Origin: Aradus depressus
Taxonomy: Eukaryota; Arthropoda; Insecta; Hemiptera; Aradidae
Reading direction: 5' to 3'
Assembly: GCA_963662175.1 (NCBI GenBank)
Contig: OY759226.1
Span: 22,422,946-22,486,945 of the forward strand
DNA: 64,000 nucleotides
In this document: one piece after another, positions 43,425-55,400 of the stretch
Layout of the letters: every line of letters begins with the position of its first letter
Numbering within the stretch: position 1 is the first letter of the stretch
Made by a program: the position numbers and the translations under genes
Notes under the pieces: generated by a model
The model's database searches: none
Seen by the model: the letters and a program-made list of their open reading frames with translations, nothing else
What the model was told of the DNA's origin: nothing

Positions 43425-46400
43425 CATTTAGAGGGCGCCGGTAGCTCAGTGGTATGCGTGCCTTCTGAGCTCAAGAACGTGGGTTCGAAACCCGACCGAG
43501 GCCCTTAAGCACGCCGTCCTTTGAATGGGACGTTATGCGATGGTCCCGAGCCTGTACGATGTCAGGTACTCGTTAAAAACCCCTACCCTAGTTGAATAAA
43601 AATTTAGCGTAGGCAAAATTTAAGACTGCCACATTAGTCGGGCTCATGTCCACCAGAGTGACAAAAGAGCTCTCTGGTATTAGGCGATATGACCTCGTAG
43701 TTAAAGCCCGGGCATGAGTCATAAAACCTATGAGATATTGAAAGGGAATATTGATATTGAAAAGAGTCCAGGCTAGTCCTGGGCATAAGTCACAATAACT
43801 ACTGAGCTAGGAACCTTGTGAAGGAATAATTCGTTGTATAACGTGACTATAGTATAGTGATGTCTCGAGGTTGAGGCATTCCAAGGACACCAATTCAAAG
43901 TTTCATGAATATAAGTTTGAAAAATAATGTCTCTTATACAAGAGAAGACATCTTTGAAAACCATGACCCAATACCACCATTGTCATTATTACCTTTCCTG
44001 ATTAGTTCTTAGTTTTTAGTTATTAATTTTATATCGTGGGCTTACAACAGAAAGGCACTAATTCATGACATTTTATCATTATCATCATTATTTTTTAAAT
44101 AAAATCTATTTTGATTGAGTAAAACAGATAAAAAAAACATAATATTCCCAAGCATATACTTTTTCACCTAAAGTAATTGGTCACAACAAAATAATTTGTA
44201 GCAAAATTAAGAAAGGGTTTTGAATATTAAAATTGTCCATAAAGTAAACTCTCGATTATCCGCGGTGCCTGTAGGAGGCATTTTTATAAAAAAGGAAGGT
44301 TTTGAAACCGAAAATTATTTCACAAAAATTGAAATAAAGTTACTAAATACGTACTTAAACGTTACAGTACACTTAATAATGTACATACAGTACAGTACAC
44401 TTAATAATGTACATACAGTACAGTACACTTAATAATGTATGTACAGTACAGTACACTTAATAATGTATGTACAGTACAGTACACTTAATAATGTACATAC
44501 AGTACAAAACGTTTATGTAGTCCAGTATTACTGTGCAGTACATATATCGGTATATACGTAGTGTGTGCTTGAGCAGTTTTGGACGCGACTAGCCCATGGA
44601 TCAAGGTGTCATTGCTTCATTGAAGAAGAAATACAGGACCGGTTTTCTGAAGAAAAGAATCGATGAAGGAGATGACCTGGTGACGTTCTTCAAAGCCTAC
44701 ACGGTTCTCGACAGCATTTATGACATTAGCAATGCTTGGAAATCTGTCAAGCAGTCTACTCTAATGAAATCCTGGCGGAAGATTTTTCCGGCTATAGAGA
44801 TCATTCAAGAGGGAGACGAAGACGACGTTGCACTCAACATCCTCGCTAATTTAGCTAAATCTGTTGCGGGGGGTGTTGATGTAAATGAGGAAAATATCGT
44901 TGAGTGGATCGAATGATGCAGGCTTTGAGCACCTCACAGATGAAAACATCATAAATCAAGTAGGAGGGATTGAATGGGAAGACAATGAGGGTGAAGAGGA
45001 AATGCGGATGCAGAGGAGCTTTACTCATGATGCAGCATTAGGACACATTGACTGCATTATTCAATACCTTGAAGAGCAAGACGACGCATCACTTTGTGAC
45101 AAGATGGTGTTGAGAAAACTCAAATCCCAAATAAAGATAAAGTGTTTCACTACGAAAAAGAAAAAGCAAATGACTGACTTTTTTGTTAAACAGTAAACAC
45201 GACTTTTTAATAACCTACATGACATTGTTTGAGTTTTGTTATCAGGTACGTCCTTTTATTGTATAATAAACTTATTTAAAGCACTACTTCTGTGTTGTAT
45301 TTTTAGTGCCTTCGGCCTTTGTTTAACCATTATCGGCAATTTTGCGGCTTATCCGCGAAATTCGATTATCCGCGGTATCCACGCCAGTCAATCCCGCGGA
45401 TAATCGGGAGTTTACTGTAACTCAAAACATTCTTTTCAGACTTAGTGCTTTTCTCTTGTAAGCCCACGATCAATTGTACTTAAATAAATTAAATGAACTG
45501 AAAATAAATTTTATTATGGGACCGAGGTCTCCTAAGAATAAATACAGGAAAGTCACAGAACAGAGCAACGAATACAAATAAAATAAAATATCAGTAATGA
45601 GATAACAGTGCTACAGAGGATAGAAACAAGAACAAAATGAATATAACTAAATAAGAAAATAATGGAATAAGTAAATAAATAAATAAATAAAATAATAATA
45701 CAAAAATAATTAAATTAACAGCTTCATTATGAAGAAATCATACGAAAATGAATGTATCTAAATAAATATATAGAAGATAAAATAAATTTTAAAAAAATAT
45801 AAAAATCAAACCCGGCCGAGGCCTTTAGTTTATTTTATCTGGGAGGTAAAATAAACCGAAGCACGCCGTCCTTCGGATGGGATGTTAAGCGATGGTCCCG
45901 AGCCTGTACGATGTCAGATACTCGTTAAAGACCCCTGCCCTAGGTGAATAAAAATTTAGGGTAGGCAAAATTTAGGACTTCCACAGTAGAGTTGGGCTCA
46001 TGTCCACCAGAGCGACGAAAGAGCGCACTGGTAGTAGGCGATATGTCCTCGTTGTTAAAGCCCGGGCATGAGTCATAAAACCTAACCTATAGCAAAATTT
46101 AATAGAAATTCTCTGATCCATTTAGTAAACAAATAAATAATCACCGATCGTACCAAAACATATGTAAGCTCTTTGACAGCTGGCAGCAGACTAAACATCC
46201 GGTTTGGCTAACAATGTAGATACTTTTCAGATATGTTTACTAACACAACGAAAAAATCGAGCTAATCAGACTAATACAACCCGCGAAATTATAAAATTTC
46301 CTTTGCATTTTGAACACACCTCGTATACCGACATGAAATATTTTTGAGGACGCCGGCTCAGTGGTATGTGTGCTTGCTTATTTAACTCAAGATCGCGGGT

Positions 46401-49400
46401 TTAAAACCCGGCCGAGGCTCTTACTTACCTAGGTAAAATAAACAAGCACGCCGTCCTTCGGATAGGACGTTAACCAATAGTCCCGAGGCTGTACATTGTC
46501 AGGTATTCGTTAAAGACTTCTACTCTAGACGAATACGGTCGGAAAAATTTAGAACTCCCATAGAACTCATGTCCATCAGTGACGAAAGAGCGCTCTGGTA
46601 GTAGGCTATATAACCTTGTAGTTAAAGCCCGGGCATGAATCATAACTAACTCGACATGAATTTTTTTTCGTTAATCCAAAACCCTCCAACAACGACACCT
46701 ATTGATTTTCAGCCAAATAGGAATGGAATAAAGTGAAACAAAGTTTTAGAAATGTTAAATATTGCTTTTGGTGAGTCTGCTGTGAGTAAAACTAGGGTTT
46801 ACGAGTGGTATAAAAGCTCGACAAGTGCGGTCGAATGTGAAGGTCGAGCTCACTGTGTTTTTCGATTTTAACGGCATAGTGCACCATGAGTTCGTGCCAC
46901 AAGGTCAAACGCCGTTTGCGTGAAGCAATCCGAAAAAAATGCCCGGATTTGTGGTGAAAAAATTCATGGCTTTTGCACCACGATAATGCACCTGCTCACA
47001 CTCATTGTTTGTTCGTGAATTTTTAGCAGCGAAAACAACACTGTAATGATGCCCCAGCCTCCATATTCGCCAGACAAGGCTCCGTGTGACTTTTTTCTGT
47101 TCCCAGCAATAAAGAGAACCTTAAAGGGCAGTCGTTTCACAAGCATAGATGAGATTAAAAGCGCATCGCTGAGAGAGCTAAATGCTATCCCAATGATCGA
47201 GTTCCAGAAGTGTTTCGGGGATTGGGAGAAGCGCTGGCATAAGTGTATAATATTTAATGGACTATTTTGAAGGGGATATCATTGTTGTAGACGAATAAAT
47301 GAAATTTTTCAAAAACCGAAAATTCCCGTTATTTTTTGAACACACCTCGTATTCATTCTATCGGGAGTTATCGTGTTTACAGAGACACAGCATTTTTTTT
47401 TTCTTATCTGGAATCTATAGGTCGGAAAACATGAAATTCGATTGAGAACTCCGCATCTACTTTTTGACCAATCACACACATTTCCTTATACTTCGTGTTG
47501 CTGGGGTTGTAAAACTTATACAGTGAATTATAGTCAGTAAACGAAGAGTCGTCTGTGTAAAATGATCGTGCTTCGTAAGCGGGGGCCTTGGGACTCATTA
47601 AGCCTCAAGATAGATCTGGGTACTACGTCGTCTACATATCTAAGGTTACTCCAAACAGAAAAATGAAAGTTTCTGACTTCATTCCTTTTGACTATCAGAG
47701 TAGGAAATAAAATTTAAATGTACAATGAGCGGCACACTAAAACGGTCGGATTTCACAAAAGGAAAGTTTACCAACTTGTATATTAGATGTTATTTTACGT
47801 AAGAGGTTGGCGACACTGTCTGCAACAACACTGGTTCAGTGTCACTGTAACTTCTCAGTAACAGTTATCTAGAGGAACAATCACAGTAGGGAGGGAACAT
47901 CGTAATAGGATACGTCATAAAAATGTATACTTTAGACTTCGTAAGTTAGATACATACAATCGTTAAATATCACAACTCTAACTGGTGAATCACCGGCAAT
48001 GTACAGGGGCGTAGTCAGGATATTGAGCAGGGGGGGGGGGGGGGGGGGGGGGAGCAAAGTTAGGCTACGAGGGTGGGGGGTATAGACTCCCGGGGGCACA
48101 GCCCGCAGTTTCCGTGGTTAGCGTTGCAGACTTTTTGTTATTAATTTGGGAGACTCGGACCTCTAGAAGCTCCCCCTGAGGTAACCACTGACTGTAATAC
48201 TTAAGTTGACTTTACATGAGCAGTACAAATGCAAAGCGCAGCAGCATCAAATGCACGCTGTTTCTGTGCTTTTAGAATTAAATGACTCACATCCAATAGA
48301 GTGCATTTGCTGCTGCTGCGCTTTGCGTTTTTACTGCGCATGTAAAATCAGCTTTAAGAGTATAAAGTATAACATAAATGAAGATTTTGAGCGAGGAAAT
48401 GAAATGATGAAATTCATATATATTTAAATAAATGTAATATGACTTAAAATACACAATTTCTTTGTCAAACCACTATATATTCTCAAATACTCAACTAGTT
48501 TCGCCGTGTTAAGGCATTCAGTTTGTAAGTAACTCTTGATGATAATGCCTTAACACGGCGAAACTAGTTGAGTATTTGAGAATATATAGTAATATGACTT
48601 GTTTTGTACATGTAGATTTAATAACAGCTGATTGCTGATTTAGGAATCAGACGCATGGGAAATTTTAAGATCTTATTGGTAACTTGCAAGCAATCCATTT
48701 TTAATAAATACAATTTTTTTAGTTTATTTAATTTGTATCTTGGTTTTCTGCTCTCGCGCGCGCCCTGGCTACGCCCCTGCATACACAGTTATTGAGTCAT
48801 ACCTAGTCATACCTGTCAAAAATGAATAAATAAGTCGTCGTTGAATTACGCGGAAAAGTAATATGTGTCATCCTTATAGCGTTTTGTATTTAAATATAAA
48901 ATTTCATGTCGATACATTCATTACAACGGAAGTTATTGGGTTTTTGAGTTGAGCCTCCTTCCGATCCCATGTTCCCGTTGGGCCGATTTTACTGAATATC
49001 AATAGGCGTCATGCTTGAACGGATCTGGATAAACATATGAAATTTCGTATTGTTACATTCATTCTATCGGGAATTATCGTGTTTCACACACACAGAAATT
49101 TATTTTTTCTATTTTTGTAATCCCGGAGGTCGGAAAATATGAAATTCCGTTGAAAATACCGAATCGAATTTTTGACCGATTACATAATTTCCCCTATACT
49201 TTGTGTAACTGGAGAAGTATAACAATGTTAACTTACTGTTTTTTTTTATAAAATATAATAGAACACGGCCTTCTAGATCCCATATATCTCACCCCACCCC
49301 TCGTCACCGCAATGATGGTGAAAAAACCTTAAGCATGCTGTCCTTTGGACAGACGGTTAGTCAATGATCCCTAGCCTGTATACGATGTCAGGTTCTCGTT

Positions 49401-52400
49401 AAAGACCCCTATCCTAGATGAATAAAAATTTAGAAGATAAAATTTAGATGACTAGAGCCAGGAAAGAGCGCTCTGGTAGTAAGCGATATGACCTCATAGT
49501 TAAAGCCCGGGCATGAGTCACAATAACTAATTATTGGAAATAAATTGTAAACATCAAAACGAGACTGTTATAAAGCAAATTTCTAATATCTGGTTTAATT
49601 TTTTCATAACAAATGAGAAAGCGGGTTACTAAGACATGAGGCAAACAGGTTTGAGTACTTTACATATGTCGTTCTTTACGTAGGAACTTAATCTTATTAT
49701 AAAAAATAATATACCTATAAATAAGATAAACTCCAAGATAAAAAAAAATCTAAGAGCCTCTGCCGGGTTTCCAACCCGCGATCTTGAGCTCAGAAGGCAA
49801 GAACGCTTCTTCTAAGCTATCAGCGCTCTCGAAAACATAGTTGATATAATTTCCCAATGTTCTCATTTTTGAAAACCGAATATTTTTGAAGAGAACAAAA
49901 AACGAATAGAGGAATGTATGGTCTCATTCATTCCAGCTGATAGAATGACAAGAAAGGGATTTTCTCAGCATATTTTGTAAAAAAAAAAAAATATAATGGG
50001 GCTTATAATTGGAGACTTAGATACAATGAAAACAAGTTGCAACATTATATGAAACATGTTGTATAAGTTTGTGTTTCCTTTCTACTTACGTACAGGTAAC
50101 TTTCTTATACATATATACAGGGTGTATCAGCAACCTCTGGCAATACTTCGGAATATGGTTCTTCACTTCATTTGGAACAAGAAAGTTCCAATAAACTATG
50201 GTCCGATTCGGTCACCTTCAAAAGTTATTCTTGATTTTGTAAAAATTTTAATCTTCCTACATTTCTCATAAAATCCATCATATCTCAAAACGTATTTGTC
50301 ATAAATCAAATTCAATTACACCATTGAAAACAGCATAAAATTTTCTATAGGGACAAACGTTTTATTTAGAAATTTAGTTCATTATTAGTTTTTACTGCGA
50401 CTTTAATCTCAACTCTACAGCGCTTCGAGTGTTAAAAACAACTTTTGAATGGTGTTTTCTTACAATTCTTCAAGGGTAGCGTACGGTCCGATTACGGAAA
50501 AAATATCTACATTTCATCATCTTTCCAATAAATATAAATATTATGGGGTTTATTTTTCGTTTTGTCAAAGAAAATGCGAAATAAATGTAAAAACCAATGA
50601 AATACAAAATTGACAACTGTGAGAAAAATAGCCTAAGATTAGCTAATATTGGCTCTATTTTTTTCTCATATATCAAAGTTTATTACTATGGTTAAAATGG
50701 AATTGGAGATGATAAAAAAATAATAATGGAAAAATATGATTTAATTAACGAAAAAATCCTTTTCTAGTTTAGCTGAGAAAGATTAGATAATAATGCTGGA
50801 ATGAACTTGGGAATCGTAATCTCCAATACCAATTTAAAATCAAAGTTTGGATGGGAATCATAGGTCAACATGTTCTTCCGCTGATGATCATTGATAATCG
50901 GTTTAAAACTTGTGTCCCTTATAGGAAATTTAATGCTGTTTCCAATGGTGTAATTGCATTTGATTTATAACAAATACGTTTTGAGATATGATCAATTTTA
51001 TGAGAAAAAGTATAGTCTAAAATCAAGAATAACTTTTGAAGGTGAACGAATCGGACCATGGTTTATTAGAACTTTTTTGTTCCAAATGAAGTGAAGAACC
51101 ATATCCCGAAGTATTGCCAGAGATTGCTGACACACCCTGTATAATATATAAGTATAGGTGTATATATATATATTAAACAGAGTGTATGGGAAAGTTTCCC
51201 ACTGATTGTAGGTCAGTCGTATTGCATGTATCGTTAATATTGCAGGCACCAAAAAAAAAAATCTCACTTTCTTTTTCCTATATACAAAAAAGTCTGAGAA
51301 ATTAATAAATTGCTGCGTTATGAAAATTATCGTATATCGTAGTTTTCTTGCAATAAATAAAAATTAAAACGATGTCGGTGAATCATTGGTGCGAATTAAT
51401 CAATTATGTTTTCGTTCTCCCACCAAAGCCAATTGATCGTTTGGGCTAAAATGCATTATTTGACTTACACAGTGAATCATCATACTTCTGAATCATGATA
51501 CCAAATTTTGTGTCGATACATTCATTACATCGGCAGTAATTGTAGATTTTGTGTTAATCATCCCACCTTCCAGTTGGCCGATTTAGCTGATTAAAGAGTT
51601 CTGGATAGACATATAAAATTTTGTGTTGATACATTGGGATTGAACTTTAACTATGGGGTCATATCGCCTACTACCAGAGCGCTCTTTCATCGCTCTGAGG
51701 AATATGTGCCCGACTCTACTCTGGTAGTCCTTTATTTTGCCTACCCTAAATTTTTATTCAGTTAGGACAGGGGTCTTTAACAAGTACTTCACATCGTACA
51801 GGCTCTGTGCCATCGCTTAAAGTCTCATCCTCAATGTTTTCTGACCTCCCAGATAAAAAACAACTAACGACCTCGGAGTACCCTCGATCTTGAGCTCTGT
51901 ACGCTATGGGGATTTCCTATATGAAGTTTCACCAAGGCGGTTCTTAACTGATCTATAAGAATAGTTCGCATTTTGTCAACTGTCTTAGTTTATAAATAAA
52001 ACGATGATTTAACGCAAAAACCGGTACTTTAAGTAAAACAATTTTTATGGAATAGACAATATTTCATAAATAAGTTTGTTTTATTTATTTATTGTCTGCA
52101 TTTATCTTCTTCTACTTCCTGCGGCGCTACGGTCCTGAAAGAACCCGGGCCTCCGTCACAATCCTCCGACCCAAAACCTTCTCCCTCCATCCTCTGATGC
52201 CCAACACTCGGAGGTCCGCCTCCACGTCGTCCAGCCAACGGAGTCTTGGTCTTCCTCTTCTCCTGGCACCGCCTGGCCTACCATGCAGGGCCTGTTTAGG
52301 GAGTCTTCCTCCTTCCATTCTCTCTACGTGGCCCAACCAACGTAATCTCGCCTGCTTGATCACAGACACCACGTCGGAATCCCTGTAGAGGTTTCTCAAT

Positions 52401-55400
52401 TCTCTGTTCTTCCGGATACGCCATCTGCCGTTCTCGGAAACAGGTCCATAAATCTTTCTGAGTACTTTGCGTTCCCACAATAGTAGAGTCTCTTCATTTT
52501 CTTTTGTCAACGCCCAAGTTTCACCAGTGTAAGTCACGATTGCACGAACAATGGTTTTATAAACAATTAGCTTGGCCCTCCACATTAATATGCGGAACTT
52601 GAGTCTTTGGACAGCAAATAGACATCTGTTCCCTGCAGCAATGCGTGCTCTTATTATTTATCTAAACTACAATATTTTCAGAAAATATTAGCCATTTTGG
52701 TTTCCTGTGTTAAATTTTAGTATCAAAGTCTCCATCTTAAATGATCTTTATAACACCTATCATTTTTAGCAGATGTAAATATTAATTGACTTAATGATTG
52801 AATTTCAGGTGTTCGACAAGGTGAAAGCACTCCACGGAGCAGAGATCTTGAACAAAGTGAGTGTCATCGGAGGAGATATGACTTCGGAGGAGCTTGGAAT
52901 CTCTAAAGAGGACAAAGAACTACTCAGGGAGAATATTCAGGTTGTTATCCATGCGGCGGCTACCATCAGATTTGATGAACCCCTGAAAAAGGCAGTCCTT
53001 TTGAACACCCGAGGCACCAAACTTATGCTCGATTTAACTGAAACTTTTAAAAAACTAGAGGTAAGTGTGCACTTGTAGTAATGGTCAAAAAATAAAAATA
53101 AATAAATATAAGTAGAGAGCTGATAGCGGCGTCAAGTCTGCGGCGAATTCAAATCGAGTGTTGGAAACTTCACTTTAGTCGCGTAAGATGGCGAAATTGG
53201 AATCACTCTCTATGTTACTTAACATTTTTTGCAAAGATATTGTGAAATACTTAATAAAAAATAAAGAAGAACGTATGTTTTTTAAAAAAAATTTCTATTC
53301 TATTTCACAAAATATATATATAACTAGCAGTAATACCCGGCGTTGCCCGGGGAACTTTGACTTTTCTCCCAATATCTCCTATAAGGCTATTCAGTTCCTC
53401 GACAGTACATTCATGATGTTATAATTTTCAATTATTCATACGGAATAAGGCTTATAGTCTTTCAACTGTAGTAACGCTAGCTTTGGAGCTAAAACTAATT
53501 TATTCAAAAAGATTTCTCATTAATCGTTGCAATGGTTTTCGAGTTACAAAGATTGCGTGAGTGGATGCTGGGATGGACCAGATATTGAGGTACTAATACG
53601 CCTATAACCTTCCACAGACGATGACGAACAAATTTAAAAAAAAAATTAATCAAATCCATCAAGCCGTTCGTGAGTTATAGCGGTACAACGCACAGACATT
53701 TTCAGCTTTATATATATGATATGATATGGGAGTACCTTCGGTATTGCTATCATCTTCAGCCACGGCTTAACAAGTACTGATGAACCCCAGAAAACGTATT
53801 TGACAGGGTTACAATCAAAATGTTCCAAGTGACATTTTTGAAAATTTTTCGTTAAGTGCATAATCGGGTACAAAAATGATAGTTTTGTTCAGGAAAAAAG
53901 TTGTACAAGTGAAATCCTAGCCAGTGCTGAGATCTAGTGGGAAATCACTTATACCATTTTGGTGACATGAACAAGTAACTTAAACATATCAATAGTGACC
54001 TTGAAATTAAGATTTTTATTCAATTTTATGGTTTGCTAACAGCAACTTTCACCTTAAAGCAGAAGACAAAATATTTCCGATTAATTATAGACTTTTTTTA
54101 AATCAGGTAAGAACTTAATGCACAGTAGCGGTTTTAGGTGCGGCAAATCTGGGCCACCGCCCAGGGCCTCGCGCTTGTAAATTAAAAAAATGTATACATT
54201 GATCAATTTATTAATGTGCAGTTATTAGTGTTTGCATGGATGTTTGAATGCATCTTAGTTCCATTTGAAACGTTCCATATTTCGCGTACTACTGATTTCG
54301 ACACTGTCATCGACACATTTGCAAAACAAAAAGCTCGCAAGGTTAACTTACATGTCTAAATTGAAATGTATTTGATCAAACTAATTATCGCATGCCACGA
54401 ATGTAAAAATATTTCTTCTGATAATATCCTTAAGAACACGAGATATTGAATAAAACAATTCTGATCGTCCGCAGTAGTCAGTATATTATTCTGAAAATGA
54501 TAAAAAAAAACCCCATTCAATGGAGTATCGATTGAAAAATACCATAACAATAATATTAAATGATGATGATTATTCGAAGAATTCGCAGTATTACTACAAA
54601 CTTTCTTTCCAAATGTTACTTGAGGTGAAACCTTGAGCTGAAATTTAATTTTAACCGCGAAAGCCTCGCGAAAAGTCCACGGCCCAGGGCCTCGCGTTGG
54701 CTAACGCCGGCACTGTTAACGCACAGTTTCTTCAAAGTTTTAAAAATGTCACTTAGACCATTTTGATTCTAACCCCATCATTTGTTAAGTCGTGACTGAA
54801 GATAGCAATACCGAATGTACTCCCATATATTTTGTGAAATAGACAATATTTTTAAAAACATACGTTTTTCTTTATTTTTTATCACTCTTTATGTTATCTT
54901 AAACCTCGACAGATAATTATCAAATTTTCTTATTAATTATTAATTATTTTTTTGTTAGATACAGTAAATTTTTTGTAAATTTTGTTTAAATATATTAATT
55001 AGAATCATTCAAGTAAATTATTTTCGATTTTTTTTTAATATATAATTTTCATATTATCAAATTTCCTTTTTATTACAATTTGGCATCACTTGTGTGGGGA
55101 TCTTTTCTTGTTTTATAATTTGCATTTTTCTTAAATCGATAAATAATTCGAACATTAGATTCATCGAAAAATTTTTTTTAATAGTAAAGATTAAATATGC
55201 TTAAAATTGCATTTTATTTAAAATCAAGAATAATAGAAACGTAAAGAAATATTAGGTCTGTTTGGAAAGAGAGGGAGGGTATTCTTTGAATTTTTTTTGA
55301 ACGTATAAAAATATTTGATCAATTTTTTTAATAATTTTTTTTAGCTATTATAATAGCTTCAAAACGTTGATGCTTTATGAGAAAAAAAAAACAGATTTTC

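Larger units (their letters stand above)
53221..54882. mobile_element. Penelope-like foldback (family P) with nested Helitron and hAT elements
   Basis: The left part (53221-53323 plus 53720-53880) and the right part (54720-54882, inverted) share CAAAATATATGGGAGTAC, the signature CTGAAGATAGCAATACCGAA and flanking blocks such as AAGTGACATTTTT. The outside flanks CACTCTCTATGTTACTT (53204) and CACTCTTTATGTTATCTT (54883) look like an aged target duplication of about 17 bp. A Helitron sits in the left arm and a hAT-like MITE in the middle. It lies in intron 2 of the reductase. Confidence 0.7.

Noticed and set aside
44596..45196. A domesticated transposase host gene
   Set aside because: It lies inside matching terminal inverted repeats, lacks the DNA-binding and most of the catalytic region, and has a frameshift; a decayed Tigger is simpler.
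52127..52585. A host gene of 152 residues on the minus strand
   Set aside because: The KIYGPV and LRWLGHVERM segments are those of non-LTR retrotransposon C-termini.
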